Notes: generated from the sequence alone by a model not told the origin. Positions 10,351-19,880 are shown, counted from the first letter of the stretch. The stretch: 64,000 bases of DNA from Corynebacterium argentoratense DSM 44202 (GCF_000590555.1 NC_022198.1:1194583-1258582); one strand, 5' to 3'. Program-made: numbers and translations.

Positions 10351-11113
10351 CTGCGCCGCCTGTGGCCTCGAGCCCCGCGACGTCACCAACGATGATGACC
10401 GCCGGTGGTGCGATGTGATTGTCGGCAATTGAGCGCCCGAGCTGGCTCAAGGTGGTGCGCACTCCGCGTTCACCGTCTGTGGAGCCTTCTTGGATCACGG
10501 CTGCGGGAGTGTTCGGATCCATCCCGTGGCCGATCAGTGCGTCTGCGATGGCGGGGCCGTTTTTCACGCCCATGATGATCGCGAGCGTGCCCCCGGTTGC
10601 GGCTAGCGCTTCCCAATTGTTCAGGGATTGTGGGTGCCCCGGGGGCAGATGGCCGGAGATAACGGTGAAATTATGGACGACGCCGCGCATGCTCACCGGG
10701 ATGCCGAACAGTGCGGGAACTGAGATGGCGGAGGTGACACCGGGGATGACCTCGACTGCGATGCCTTCGGCGGCGCATGCTTGGAGTTCCTCGAATCCGC
10801 GGCCGAATACGTAGGGGTCTCCCCCTTTGAGCCTGGCTACGGTGCGGCCGGCCCGGGCGTTATCAACGATGTAGGCGTTGATTTTTTCCTGGGCGACTTG
10901 TTTTCCGTAGGGCAGTTTGGATGCGTCGATGATGGTTTTTGTGGCCACGTCGCATAGTTTGTCGAGTTCAGCCGTGGGCCCTAGATGGTCGGCGATGATG
11001 ACGTCCGCTGCTTGCAGTCGGTGCATGCCTCGTACGGTGATCAGGTCCCAAGCGCCGGGGCCTCCACCGATGAGGCTGACGGGTGGGGTGGGTGCGCTTG
11101 GGGTGGAGCTCAT
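10343..11113 (-). CDS. cobA: Uroporphyrinogen-III C-methyltransferase
   Basis: SUMT transfers two methyl groups from SAM to uroporphyrinogen III, giving precorrin-2 for cobalamin or siroheme. The 256 residues match the single-domain enzyme: VSLIGGGPGAWDLITVRG at the N-terminus, RLKGGDPYVFGRG, and EVIPGVTSAISVPALFGIPVSMRG. No CysG-type dehydrogenase/ferrochelatase domain is fused. A TAGGAT box ends eight bases upstream of ATG 11113 with no Shine-Dalgarno, so it may start leaderless. It is followed by the EfpA-like gene, and cobB/cobO lie upstream on the same strand. Confidence 0.95.
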   Translation of the reverse strand: MSSTPSAPTPPVSLIGGGPGAWDLITVRGMHRLQAADVIIADHLGPTAELDKLCDVATKTIIDASKLPYGKQVAQEKINAYIVDNARAGRTVARLKGGDPYVFGRGFEELQACAAEGIAVEVIPGVTSAISVPALFGIPVSMRGVVHNFTVISGHLPPGHPQSLNNWEALAATGGTLAIIMGVKNGPAIADALIGHGMDPNTPAAVIQEGSTDGERGVRTTLSQLGRSIADNHIAPPAVIIVGDVAGLEATGGAGG

Positions 11114-11432
11114 GGGTGTAAATCCTAGCGCCTAGCCTAAGTGGTGCCCAATGGGACCGATGGGGTTGTTCGCGGGTGTGTCTTTTGGTGGGCGCCTGCT
11201 ACGCAAAATTCGACTAAACCGAACCCGAGCAAAAAGGCCCTTTTCGCGCCTTCCTGATTGTAGAGCAACCCGATGTTCGCGACCGCAGAAAAGATCCCAA
11301 CCAATGGGAATGTTAACGCCAGATAAAAAAAGAAGGAGTATAAGTGAATCTTCAAGGTCAGTACCAGGGAAGACCCCTCCAGTCAGTTCAAGCGGCCAGA
11401 ATAGGGCGATCGCAGGCGGCCAACGACTAGTA
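11114..11432. other. Intergenic region cobB-cobA, no convincing gene
   Basis: 319 bases between cobB and cobA. A minus-strand frame (11137-11355, TTG start) would encode 72 residues with one hydrophobic stretch, but its codon use is unlike its neighbours and it has no ribosome-binding site. I looked for a cobalamin-riboswitch B12 box on both strands and did not find one. Apart from the cobA -10 box, nothing is assigned. Confidence 0.4.
11122..11127 (-). promoter_or_regulatory. Putative -10 box of cobA
   Basis: On the minus strand TAGGAT lies eight bases before the cobA ATG. Spacing is at the long end for a leaderless start. Confidence 0.35.
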
Positions 11433-12836
11433 TTACATCGCTTGCACGAACCTTGACACCGCCTGCGGCGCCGACGCCGGGTGCACATGCAGATAACTGG
11501 CGTGAATATTGCCGGCAACAAAACCCTCTTGCTTGGGCCCATGCCAGCCCTTCCACCCCCAGGCCGGGCCGAAACCTTCCGCTTGTTCACTGGTGAGGGC
11601 CGTGTGGTGGAACTCATGTCCGGTTACCCGCTCCCCTGTCCGGTACAACAGGCTGTCGCTTAAAGCCACAGCCTCCCGGTAGCCCAGGGTAAGCCGGCGC
11701 CCCATTGCCGCGTGCGTGGGGATCAACCCAAGCATGGGGTGGGCGTCCAAGGTTTCGAGCAGCCACAGCAAACCAGCGCACTCGCCATGTATCGGCGCAC
11801 CCGAGGCAGCCAACGCACGAATATCTTCACGAAGATCTGCGCGCCCAGCTAGTTGCTCCACGTGCTCTTCCGGGAAGCCACCAGGGATTATCAACCCATC
11901 GCACTCCGGCAGCGGGTCATTCAGCGGATCAAAATCGACCACTGTGGCACCGGCAGCGCGCAACAATTCCCGATGCTCCGCATAAGCGAAGGTAAACGCC
12001 GGCCCACCGGCCACAGCAACGCGTTTGCCACTGGCAGCTGGCCTGGGGCCGACAGATCCAGCAGGCGCGGCGTCATCACTCTCTGAGATGGCAGCTGCAG
12101 GATCCCACGCCTGGCCCTGATAGCCACAGCGCGCCAAGGCAACAACAGCATCCAAGTCGACGTGGGCTTCCACAAGGTCGGCCATTCGGGTAATGACGTC
12201 GAGGGTCTCACAGTTTTCCGCAGCTGTGACCAAACCCAAATGGCGGCTGGGCACGTCCACATTCATACGGGGAACAGAACCCACCACCGGAACGCCAACA
12301 GCTTCAATTGCTTCCCGACACACTTGGTCATGCCTATCAGTACCGGCACGATTGAGAATGACACCGGCGATCCGTATGCCTTCGGCGGCGCAAAAACCAC
12401 GCACCAAGGCGCCGGCGGACTGGCTCATCCCACGTACATCGACCACCAAAATAACTGGCATATCCAGCAACTGGGCAACCTGAGCAGTGGAACCAGGCGC
12501 GCACATCGGATCCGCCCCCAGGGCGATGCGGCCGTCAAAAAGCCCCATCACGCCCTCCACTACCGAAATATCGCACCCCTTTGATCCATGAGCATACAGC
12601 GGTCCGATGAGCTGTTCGCCGCACATGACGGAATCCAAATTGCGGCCGGGCCTACCCGCAGCAACACCGTGGTAACCAGGGTCGATGTAATCAGGGCCGA
12701 CCTTAAAGGGTGCGACCTCCATGCGGCGTGACAAGGCCGCGATCAACCCAGTAGCAATAGTGGTTTTGCCAGTGCCCGATGCAGGAGCCGCGATCACGAC
12801 ACCCGGGACTGCTCGAGGGGTGGAAGGAGCTAACAC
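11433..12836 (-). CDS. cobB: Cobyrinate a,c-diamide synthase
   Basis: An ATP- and glutamine-dependent amidation of carboxylates a and c of the corrin ring. The 467 residues comprise an N-terminal dethiobiotin-synthetase-like ATPase domain (P-loop PASGTGKTT at about residues 18-26, then FKVGPDYIDPGYH) and a C-terminal class I glutamine amidotransferase domain with GECAGLLWLLE holding the nucleophilic Cys. The start is uncertain. GTG 12836, just after the cobO stop, is preferred; a TTG 15 bases further upstream inside cobO is also in frame. It is probably co-transcribed with cobO. Confidence 0.95.
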   Translation of the reverse strand: MLAPSTPRAVPGVVIAAPASGTGKTTIATGLIAALSRRMEVAPFKVGPDYIDPGYHGVAAGRPGRNLDSVMCGEQLIGPLYAHGSKGCDISVVEGVMGLFDGRIALGADPMCAPGSTAQVAQLLDMPVILVVDVRGMSQSAGALVRGFCAAEGIRIAGVILNRAGTDRHDQVCREAIEAVGVPVVGSVPRMNVDVPSRHLGLVTAAENCETLDVITRMADLVEAHVDLDAVVALARCGYQGQAWDPAAAISESDDAAPAGSVGPRPAASGKRVAVAGGPAFTFAYAEHRELLRAAGATVVDFDPLNDPLPECDGLIIPGGFPEEHVEQLAGRADLREDIRALAASGAPIHGECAGLLWLLETLDAHPMLGLIPTHAAMGRRLTLGYREAVALSDSLLYRTGERVTGHEFHHTALTSEQAEGFGPAWGWKGWHGPKQEGFVAGNIHASYLHVHPASAPQAVSRFVQAM

Positions 12837-12840
12837 GTTC

Positions 12841-13461
12841 CTACCACTCAATACCCTTTTGACCTTTGCGCCCCACATCCATCGGGTGCTTAATCTTGGT
12901 CATCTCCGTGACCAAGTCCGCGACCTCAATTAGCTTGGGGTGGGCGTCGCGGCCAGTCATCACCACGTGCTGCGTGCCGGGGCGTGTGCGCAGGACCTCC
13001 GCGACGTCATCAATATCAATCCATCCCCATTTGATCGGGTAGGTGAACTCGTCGAGCACATAAAACTCGTGGGTTTCGGCCGCCAATCGCCGCTTGATCT
13101 CAGCCCAGCCATCAGCAGCATCGCGTGCATGGTCCTCCTCCGAACCAGCCTTCTTGGCCCACGACCAACCCTCCCCCATCTTGTGCCACTCAACAGCACC
13201 GCCCTCGCCGGTGTCCTCATGCAACTGGCCGAGACGCTTAAAGACCGCTTCCTCGCCAACCTTCCACTTCGCAGACTTCACGAACTGGAAAACCCCCACG
13301 TTCATGCCCTGATTCCACGCACGCATGGCCATACCAAAGGCCGCCGTGGACTTCCCCTTGCCCGGACCTGTATGTACTGCGGTGATCGGCAGCATGCGGC
13401 GCTGGCGGGTGGTCAGGCCGTCGTCGGGGATGGAGGCTGGATCGAGTTTTCCTTTGGGCAT
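12841..13461 (-). CDS. cobO: Corrinoid adenosyltransferase
   Basis: Transfers the adenosyl group of ATP to the cobalt of a corrinoid (CobA/CobO/BtuR family). The 206 residues show the family P-loop GPGKGKST at residues 32-39, GVFQFVKSAKW, and the C-terminal VLRTRPGTQHVVMTGRDAHP with KHPMDVGRKGQKGIEW. It lies just upstream of cobB. The same cobO-cobB-cobA order occurs in Mycobacterium. Confidence 0.96.
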   Translation of the reverse strand: MPKGKLDPASIPDDGLTTRQRRMLPITAVHTGPGKGKSTAAFGMAMRAWNQGMNVGVFQFVKSAKWKVGEEAVFKRLGQLHEDTGEGGAVEWHKMGEGWSWAKKAGSEEDHARDAADGWAEIKRRLAAETHEFYVLDEFTYPIKWGWIDIDDVAEVLRTRPGTQHVVMTGRDAHPKLIEVADLVTEMTKIKHPMDVGRKGQKGIEW

Positions 13462-13534
13462 GGTCTACAGAGTCTAGATCACATCACCGGCGATATCACA
13501 GACTCCCACAAACTCGCCCAGACTGATAACAGCC

Positions 13535-14254
13535 CTAGGCAGCCTTCTGCTTCGACTGCTTGCGGAAGATGCCCACGAAAACGAAAACCATCAGGGCAAT
13601 CACCACATAGTTCGCGAACTTCGCATACACCTCGAGTACCTCCTGGGCAGGTTCGCCAAGGCTATGGCCGAGGTAGTAGAACGGCACCATCCACAGGGTC
13701 GCGGCGATGAAGTCCAAAATCAGGAAGGTGCGAAGCTTCATCCCCTCGGCGCCAGCGAGGATGAATACCACCAGGCCAATCGGCAGCGGGATCGGAAGGT
13801 AGGACAAAGCGAAACCCCACGGGCCGATTTTTTTGGCGATACGCTCCACCTTCGTCACGTTGCGGGCAGCACGCTTGGACTGTTCGGCATACATGTCTAA
13901 GTAGCCGCGCCCCCACAACGAGCCCGCCCACCAATACAAGGCGTGGAACTTGATGCGGGCAATACCTCCCAGCAAGATCGGCCACACAAAAGGCAATGCG
14001 GCTCCAACACCGTTGACTACTCCGAGGGCAGTGACAAGTGTGTTCGAGCCGAGCAGCGCAACACCCCAGGGGTACCGTGCCTGATCGGCCAGCGCCCACG
14101 CCCGAATCGGTAGTAGCAGCAGCGAGATAACGAAGACGATGCCGAACAGAGACAGGCACCAGATATCTGCCTTGCCGGGCTTATCTTTCCACGGCATACC
14201 CGGGGCCTGCCACCATTCCTGCTCTTCTTGCTGAACTTCGCTCTCATCACTCAC
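13535..14254 (-). CDS. DedA family membrane protein
   Basis: A 239-residue integral membrane protein of the DedA/SNARE-associated (VTT domain) family, implicated elsewhere in undecaprenyl-phosphate or phospholipid flipping. About five hydrophobic segments are visible. The conserved stretch ARNVTKVERIAKKIGPWGF followed by IPLPIGLVVFILAG is family-like. The gene starts at GTG 14254, seven bases after a TACTGT -10 box, so it is probably leaderless. The long upstream in-frame extension to 14332 is not supported. Exact substrate unknown. Confidence 0.78.
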   Translation of the reverse strand: MSDESEVQQEEQEWWQAPGMPWKDKPGKADIWCLSLFGIVFVISLLLLPIRAWALADQARYPWGVALLGSNTLVTALGVVNGVGAALPFVWPILLGGIARIKFHALYWWAGSLWGRGYLDMYAEQSKRAARNVTKVERIAKKIGPWGFALSYLPIPLPIGLVVFILAGAEGMKLRTFLILDFIAATLWMVPFYYLGHSLGEPAQEVLEVYAKFANYVVIALMVFVFVGIFRKQSKQKAA

Positions 14255-14261
14255 CTGGTTG

Positions 14262-14267
14262 ACAGTA
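14262..14267 (-). promoter_or_regulatory. -10 box for the DedA gene
   Basis: TACTGT read on the minus strand, seven bases before GTG 14254 and with no Shine-Dalgarno site. Confidence 0.4.
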
Positions 14268-14412
14268 GCAAAAGCTATAAACCCCCGCCGCAGCAGTAAC
14301 ACTACCCCCACCACCCCGATATTATGTCCCATGTCACAACATCAGCTAATCTGAGTCGCAACGCACCCTGAGTGCTCCCCTCTGACAACAATCGAAGAAA
14401 GGTTCCCGCTCT

Positions 14413-16020
14413 ATGCACAACACCACCTCCAGCCCGGCGCGTACGCACCGCGGCGTCATCAAGAAGACGGCAGCGCTTCTTGCCGCCAGCGCCCTCACGT
14501 TCGGCTTAGCCGCCTGCAGCAGCGATGACAGCGGCAATGCCATCGTTTACGTCAACGGCACCGAGCCACAGCGCCTGCTGATCCCCGGCGATACCAGTGA
14601 AAACGGCGGCGGTCGCATCGTCGACATGTTGTACTCCGGTCTCGTGTACTACGACGCTAACGGCATTGTGCACAACGAGCTAGCGGAATCCATCGATCTT
14701 GAGGGCGACAAGACCTACAAGGTCACCCTCAAACCCGACAAGAAGTTCGCTGACGGCACCCCCGTGAAAGCCAGCAACTTCGTCGATGCATGGAACCATG
14801 TGGTCGCTAACGACCAAATGACCGAAAGCTTCTTTGCCCCCATCGAAGGCTACTCCGAGGATGCAACCGAGCTCAGCGGCTTGAAGGTGCTTGACGACCG
14901 TACGTTCACCATCACGCTCAATCAGCCGGAGGCTGACTTCCCGACGCGTCTTGGCTACAACGCATTCTTCCCGCTGCCCGATAACGCATACGACGACGAA
15001 GAGGCCTTCGGGCGCAACCCCAACGGCAATGGTCCTTACAAGCTCGAGGCATGGGACGGCTCCCAATCGATCTCGCTGGTGCCTAACGAAAACTACGACG
15101 GGCCCCGCAAGCCGAAAAATGACGGTGTGATGTTCACCTTCTATGCGCGTCCTGACGCCGCGTATGCCGACCTGTTGTCGGACAACCTTGACGTCCTGGA
15201 CGCTATTCCTACTGGCTCGCTAGCCAACTACCAAGACGAGCTTCCTGGACGTAGCGTGAGCCAACCGGTTGCCGCCTATCAAGAGCTGAGCTTGCCAGAA
15301 CGTGAAGCCCACTTCGCTGGTGAGGAAGGCCGCCTGCGTCGCAAGGCTCTGTCGATGTCGATTGACCGCGATTCGATTACAAACAAGCTGTTCTACGGTA
15401 CTCGTACCCCGGCCAGGGACTTCACCTCCCCTGTCATTGACGGTTACAACCCGAATCTCAAGGGCAACGAGGTACTGATGTACAACCCGGAGGAAGCCAA
15501 GAAGCTGTGGGCGCAGGCAGATGCTATCAGCCCGTACGACGGCACCCTTGAGATCGCGTACGACGTCGATGGTGGTCACCAGGAGTGGGTTGATGCTGTC
15601 GCCAACCAGATTCGCAACAACCTTGGCATTGAGGCAGTCGGCCACCCCTACCCTGATTTCAAGTCGTACCGTAACGACATCAAGTCCAAGACGATCAAGG
15701 GTGCGTTCCGCACTGGCTGGTTCGCTGACTACCCCGGCCTGGGCAACTTCCTGGTGCCAAACTTCGTGTCGACGTCTTCATCTAATGACTCCGGCTACAA
15801 CAATCCGGAATTCGATGCGCTGATGACGAAGGCGGCTGGACAGCCGACCCCGGAGGAATCTAACAAGCTCTACAACGAAGGCCAGGAAATCATGCTCCAA
15901 GATCTACCTGCGATCCCGTTGTGGTACCCCAACGTTGTCGGTGGGTGGTCAAACAATGTCGACAACGTGACGTTCAACTGGAAGTCGCTGCCTGAGTACT
16001 ACGCGATTACCAAAAACTAA
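14413..16020 (+). CDS. ABC-transporter oligopeptide-binding lipoprotein
   Basis: A family 5 extracellular solute-binding protein (OppA/DppA type), 535 residues. The signal peptide ends in the lipobox LAAC with Cys35, followed by SSDDS. The mature part has the family pattern: YSGLVYYDANGIVHNELAESI, YKVTLKPDKKFADGTPVKASNFVDAWNHV and FPLPDNAY. It should be anchored on the outer face of the membrane and capture peptides. No OppB/C/D/F genes lie beside it, so it must share a permease encoded elsewhere or act alone. An AAAGG sequence lies about ten bases upstream of the ATG. Confidence 0.92.
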   Translation: MHNTTSSPARTHRGVIKKTAALLAASALTFGLAACSSDDSGNAIVYVNGTEPQRLLIPGDTSENGGGRIVDMLYSGLVYYDANGIVHNELAESIDLEGDKTYKVTLKPDKKFADGTPVKASNFVDAWNHVVANDQMTESFFAPIEGYSEDATELSGLKVLDDRTFTITLNQPEADFPTRLGYNAFFPLPDNAYDDEEAFGRNPNGNGPYKLEAWDGSQSISLVPNENYDGPRKPKNDGVMFTFYARPDAAYADLLSDNLDVLDAIPTGSLANYQDELPGRSVSQPVAAYQELSLPEREAHFAGEEGRLRRKALSMSIDRDSITNKLFYGTRTPARDFTSPVIDGYNPNLKGNEVLMYNPEEAKKLWAQADAISPYDGTLEIAYDVDGGHQEWVDAVANQIRNNLGIEAVGHPYPDFKSYRNDIKSKTIKGAFRTGWFADYPGLGNFLVPNFVSTSSSNDSGYNNPEFDALMTKAAGQPTPEESNKLYNEGQEIMLQDLPAIPLWYPNVVGGWSNNVDNVTFNWKSLPEYYAITKN

Positions 16021-16049
16021 CAGGCTAACTGTCCTGGGCGGGCGTGGGT

Positions 16050-16055
16050 CATACT
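16050..16055 (+). promoter_or_regulatory. Putative -10 box of the LssY_C gene
   Basis: CATACT ends seven bases before ATG 16063 and no ribosome-binding site precedes it, which suggests a leaderless transcript. Confidence 0.35.
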
Positions 16056-16062
16056 TATAACC

Positions 16063-17439
16063 ATGACCCACGTAGAGCCCCCACCACCGGGCGATTCATT
16101 GTACCCGGTGCCAACTGCTCCACCCACGTATCATTTGGAGCAACAGAGGCGACCGAAAAGTCACGGTCGCCTCTATTCTCTTCTGGATGGCGCGTTCGTT
16201 GCCGTTGGGTTAATACTGACCTTCTACTTCGCTTTCGCTCTATTGACCTCCGGGCTGAGCTTCAGTTGGCACGGCATTACTCTGCTTGTCGCGTTCTGGG
16301 GTGTTCTGGCGTATGTAGCGTTGCCGCGTTTGCACCAGTTACTCACCACGTTCTATCTACCGGATTACTTCCTTGCACGGACTAAGACGGGTGACGGCCT
16401 GCTAGGAGATCCAGTTAACCTTGCGATTATGGGCTCAGAGGAAGACGTCCATTATGCGATGCGAGCCGCCGGCTGGATTCAGGCTGACCCGATTACGCTT
16501 CGCAGTTCTTTGGGCATCATTAAGTCCTCCCTCATGAAGACGTCCTATCCTGAGGCACCAGTATCCAACTTGTATCTCTTTGAACGCACACAGAACTTCG
16601 CTTACCAACAAGAAGTCGATGGTAATGCCGCACAGCGTCACCACGTTCGCTTCTGGAAGGCTCCAGAAGGCTGGGAGTTACCTGGTGGGCAATCGGTCGA
16701 CTGGATGGCGGCCGGCACTTATGACGTGCGGGTTGGTCTATCGAGTTGGACCCTACAAATCACCCACAAGATCGATGCAAACATCGATGCTGAGCGCGAC
16801 TACATCATCGATACTGTCCGGTATTGCGATCCCGCCACCCGCGTAGATATTCTTCCGCGCTTTACTCCTGCATTCCACGACAAAAACGGCGGTGGCGACG
16901 CGGTGCACACCGATGGCAACATGCCAATTCTCGACCTGCGAGGAGCCGCACAACGCTCGAACCAAGCACAGGTGCGTGAGCATACTGCCATGCCGTCTGT
17001 TGTTCTGCCTCAAACAGAACAACAGCTCGATAAGGAGCTGCCACCCAAAGGCCTTGCTATGGCTGGCTTGCTTATCGCGATTAAGTCCGTTCTAGCCCTG
17101 GGCGCAATCGGAGTTGCAGCTTTTGGAACCCACAGCCTCACTGCGATCGATAATGTGCCAGTGTTTGCTGCCACGGCGTTCACCCTTGAGGTTGCCTTCA
17201 CGGCCCTCATGCTGCTGGCGTGGTGGAGCACGGTACGAAAAAGCAAGGTAGCGCGCCTGCTTCTGCTCGTCGTTGTGCTGTTTACTGCAGCTGTCGAGTT
17301 CAGCGGGATCAGTCTATCCACGCACCCGTCCTTGCTCACTTTTAGCAATACCGGTCTGACGCTGCTGATACTGCTGTCTCTCACTGCCCCCGAGGTCCGT
17401 CAGTGGGTTAGTTCGCAACATCAATCCGCATCCAATTGA
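16063..17439 (+). CDS. LssY C-terminal-domain membrane protein
   Basis: A 458-residue membrane protein. A Pro-rich cytoplasmic N-terminus is followed by two hydrophobic helices (about 45-85). Then comes a soluble LssY_C-like domain starting DPVNLAIMGSEEDVHYAMRAAGWIQADPITLRSS and containing FWKAPEGWELPGG. A C-terminal bundle of about four helices follows (about residues 335-445). The biochemical role of LssY_C is not established. It lies 42 bases after the peptide-binding lipoprotein but seems to have its own promoter. The transcript ends at the strong hairpin 17503-17535. Confidence 0.8.
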   Translation: MTHVEPPPPGDSLYPVPTAPPTYHLEQQRRPKSHGRLYSLLDGAFVAVGLILTFYFAFALLTSGLSFSWHGITLLVAFWGVLAYVALPRLHQLLTTFYLPDYFLARTKTGDGLLGDPVNLAIMGSEEDVHYAMRAAGWIQADPITLRSSLGIIKSSLMKTSYPEAPVSNLYLFERTQNFAYQQEVDGNAAQRHHVRFWKAPEGWELPGGQSVDWMAAGTYDVRVGLSSWTLQITHKIDANIDAERDYIIDTVRYCDPATRVDILPRFTPAFHDKNGGGDAVHTDGNMPILDLRGAAQRSNQAQVREHTAMPSVVLPQTEQQLDKELPPKGLAMAGLLIAIKSVLALGAIGVAAFGTHSLTAIDNVPVFAATAFTLEVAFTALMLLAWWSTVRKSKVARLLLLVVVLFTAAVEFSGISLSTHPSLLTFSNTGLTLLILLSLTAPEVRQWVSSQHQSASN

Positions 17440-17502
17440 TGATCTGTATAGAGGAGTCAACACCGGTTGGGACTAACCCTTAAAAGTTCTCACCGCAGCG
17501 TA

Positions 17503-17535
17503 AAGCCCGGAGCCCACTGTGTGGATTCCGGGCTT
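17503..17535. terminator. Bidirectional terminator
   Basis: Perfect nine-base-pair stem AAGCCCGGA / TCCGGGCTT between the convergent LssY_C and symporter genes. It is placed to stop transcription from both sides, although T runs are short. Confidence 0.7.
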
Positions 17536-17556
17536 GCCCTTAATGCGACTCTAGAG

Positions 17557-18969
17557 TCAGTGCTTGTAGTTATCCAGATTTATCTGCGGGGTTGGTTGCA
17601 GATCACGGTGGGCAGGGTTGTTCACCGTGGGCATGTGCAGGTCGACGGTGCTGTCATCATCACCCTCAACGTACGGAAGTTCACCATTAAGAACCTTGTG
17701 CACGCGATCGGTATCAATCGTGTGGGTCCACTTGCCAACCAGCAAGGTAGCAACCGCATTGCCGGAGAAGTTTGTCAATGCGCGCGCCTCAGACATAAAT
17801 CGGTCAATACCAACAATCACGCCGACACCGTCAAGAAGCTCTGGGCGGTGCGACTGCAGACCAGCTGCCAAGGTGGCGATGCCTGCACCAGAGACACCTG
17901 CAGCTCCCTTGGATGCGATGATCATGAAGAGCAACAGACCAATCTGCTCTTTCATGTTCATCGGCTGATTCATCGCGTCAGAAATGAAGATGGCCGCCAT
18001 GGTGAGGTAGATAGCAGTGCCGTCGAGGTTGAAGGAGTATCCGGTGGGAACAACAATGCCGACCGTTGACTTACCAACACCTGCGTGCTCCATTTTGCGC
18101 ATAAGGTTCGGCAACGCCGACTCGGAAGAACTGGTAGCAACGATCAAAAGGTACTCGCGGCCCAGGTACTTCGCGAGTTTGAAGATATTGAATCCGCCAA
18201 AAACCTTGAGCACCAGCCCAAGGACGCCAAAGACGAAGATCACACACGTGATGTAGAAGGCCAGCATCAAGATTGCGAGCTGTTTAACAGCTTCAATACC
18301 GGTTGCACCAACCACACCTGCAATCGCGCCGAAAGCGCCAATAGGTGCGAGCCACAGCACCATCACCAAAATCTTAAACACGAGCTTCTGCAGGTGAGCG
18401 ATGGCTCCTAGGATGGGTTCGCCGGCTTTACCCATGCTCTGCACTGCGAAACCAACCAAGAGTGCTACGAACAAGGTCTGCAAAACAGAACCGGAAATCA
18501 GCGAGGAAAACAGAGTTTCTGGGATGATCGACTGGATGAAACCGATGGTGCCCCCGCCGTGTTCTGCCTTAGCTGCAAAATCCGCACCGGCGGTCTTTGT
18601 CGCTTCAATATTGAGGCCATCGCCAGGCTCGATGAGGTTGCCAACGATCAAGCCGATCGCAAGTGCGAAGGTCGACATGGTGATGAAGTAGCCCAAGGCC
18701 ATGCCGCCGGCTTTACCCACCGAAGCTGCAGCGCGAACCGAGCCGATTCCCAGCACGATGGTGCAGAAAATAACCGGTGAAATCATCATCTTGATGAGCT
18801 TGACGAACATGGTTCCAACGACCTTGAAACCTGCTGCTGTCTCTGGCGCGATAAGGCCAAAAGCTATACCCGCGATAACCGCGACGATAACCCCGATGTA
18901 CAGCCAGTGGGTGTTGTCTTTTTTCCGTTTAGGCTCTGGAATTTGTGGTGTATGTGCTACGTCGGCCAT
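17557..18969 (-). CDS. Dicarboxylate/amino-acid:cation symporter (DctA/GltP family)
   Basis: A secondary transporter of the DAACS family, 470 residues from the preferred start. Several hydrophobic helices are visible. The substrate-binding elements include SSSESALPNLMRKM (serine-rich re-entrant loop), VPTGYSFNLDGTAIYL and AGIATLAAGLQSH. Start 18969 (MADVAHTPQ) has a good AAGGGA site six bases upstream; the frame to 19014 is an extension without one. Likely substrates are C4-dicarboxylates or glutamate/aspartate, and sequence alone does not decide. Its proximity to mqo is suggestive of malate use but is not proof. Confidence 0.93.
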   Translation of the reverse strand: MADVAHTPQIPEPKRKKDNTHWLYIGVIVAVIAGIAFGLIAPETAAGFKVVGTMFVKLIKMMISPVIFCTIVLGIGSVRAAASVGKAGGMALGYFITMSTFALAIGLIVGNLIEPGDGLNIEATKTAGADFAAKAEHGGGTIGFIQSIIPETLFSSLISGSVLQTLFVALLVGFAVQSMGKAGEPILGAIAHLQKLVFKILVMVLWLAPIGAFGAIAGVVGATGIEAVKQLAILMLAFYITCVIFVFGVLGLVLKVFGGFNIFKLAKYLGREYLLIVATSSSESALPNLMRKMEHAGVGKSTVGIVVPTGYSFNLDGTAIYLTMAAIFISDAMNQPMNMKEQIGLLLFMIIASKGAAGVSGAGIATLAAGLQSHRPELLDGVGVIVGIDRFMSEARALTNFSGNAVATLLVGKWTHTIDTDRVHKVLNGELPYVEGDDDSTVDLHMPTVNNPAHRDLQPTPQINLDNYKH

Positions 18970-19102
18970 CGAACGTCCCTTGAAAATAGGCTGTTTATGT
19001 ACCTTCTTATCCAAGCAGCGTAAGCCGGATCACAACAAATTACCCGGGGAATTATTACCCCTAAATGTGGGTAGTAGAGATTTTTCTCACAGCTTAAATG
19101 TG

Positions 19103-19876
19103 CTAAATGCCAATAACGCTGGCGACCGTATCGGCATTCAATTCATCTAGCCGTACCCACGCAGCACCCAAGCCTTGAGCGAGTTCCTTTGCAAGCCCTA
19201 GCTGTACGCGTCCGCGTTCGCAATCGATGACCACATTAGCGCTCAAGCCCCGTCGCGCAATGGCCTCGGCTGCCAGACGCACGCCTTTGATACCCGCCGC
19301 CCCCGTCGCGCGTCCGTCCGAGAGAACCACCATGATCGCCCTCCGAGAGGGCTCTTTTCGTGCTTGACGCTCAATGAGGTCCTGCGCCATTACAAGACCT
19401 TCTGCCAGGGGAGTTCGGCCGCCCGTAGGTGCGCCCTCCATTCTTTTGACGGCGACCTCTACGGAACCCGTGGGTGGGAGCAACACCTCGGGCTGTGCAC
19501 CGCGAACCGAAACAACAGCAACTTTATCACGGCGGCGATAAGCGTCTTGAAGCATCGATACGACGGCTCCCGAGACCGCAGACAGCCTATCGCGTGCAGC
19601 CATCGAGCCAGAGGCATCCACGACAAAGACGATGAGGTTCGATTCCATACCCCGACGAAGTGATCCTCGAAGATCTTCAGGGCGGAAGTCGACCAACTGT
19701 CCACCGGGGATGGATTTGAAGCCGGCACCGCGCTCTGCCGCCGCCATCACAGTGCCTTGCAGGTTAAGCCCGCGTCCGTGGACGATAGCGCGCACATCAG
19801 CGCCGCTGGAAGAATATGCCTTGGACCTGCGCCCCGATGGGGTGTCTTGTTGCAAAGACGAGCGTTTAAAACGCAA
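19103..19876 (-). CDS. VWA-domain chelatase subunit (ChlD/CobT-like)
   Basis: A 257-residue protein with a von Willebrand A domain: MIDAS residues in VVDASGSM, the threonine in TGGRTPLAEGL and the aspartate in LSDGRATG. It resembles the C-terminal half of Mg/Co-chelatase subunit D and the actinobacterial fused protein near cobO/cobB. It begins with TTG four bases after the stop of the ATPase gene and in the +1 frame relative to it. The preceding codons in its own frame (PFAPRL) also look coding. This may therefore be the second half of one gene joined by frameshift. It probably pairs with the ATPase as a metal-insertion motor, perhaps for cobalt. Confidence 0.82.
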   Translation of the reverse strand: MRFKRSSLQQDTPSGRRSKAYSSSGADVRAIVHGRGLNLQGTVMAAAERGAGFKSIPGGQLVDFRPEDLRGSLRRGMESNLIVFVVDASGSMAARDRLSAVSGAVVSMLQDAYRRRDKVAVVSVRGAQPEVLLPPTGSVEVAVKRMEGAPTGGRTPLAEGLVMAQDLIERQARKEPSRRAIMVVLSDGRATGAAGIKGVRLAAEAIARRGLSANVVIDCERGRVQLGLAKELAQGLGAAWVRLDELNADTVASVIGI

Positions 19877-19880
19877 CAGC

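Noticed and set aside
11137-11355. 72-residue minus-strand frame with a hydrophobic stretch
   Set aside because: TTG start without a ribosome-binding site, third-position base use unlike neighbours, no recognisable family. Left as intergenic.
11114-11432. Possible cobalamin riboswitch before cobA
   Set aside because: No B12 box or matching stem pattern found by eye on either strand.
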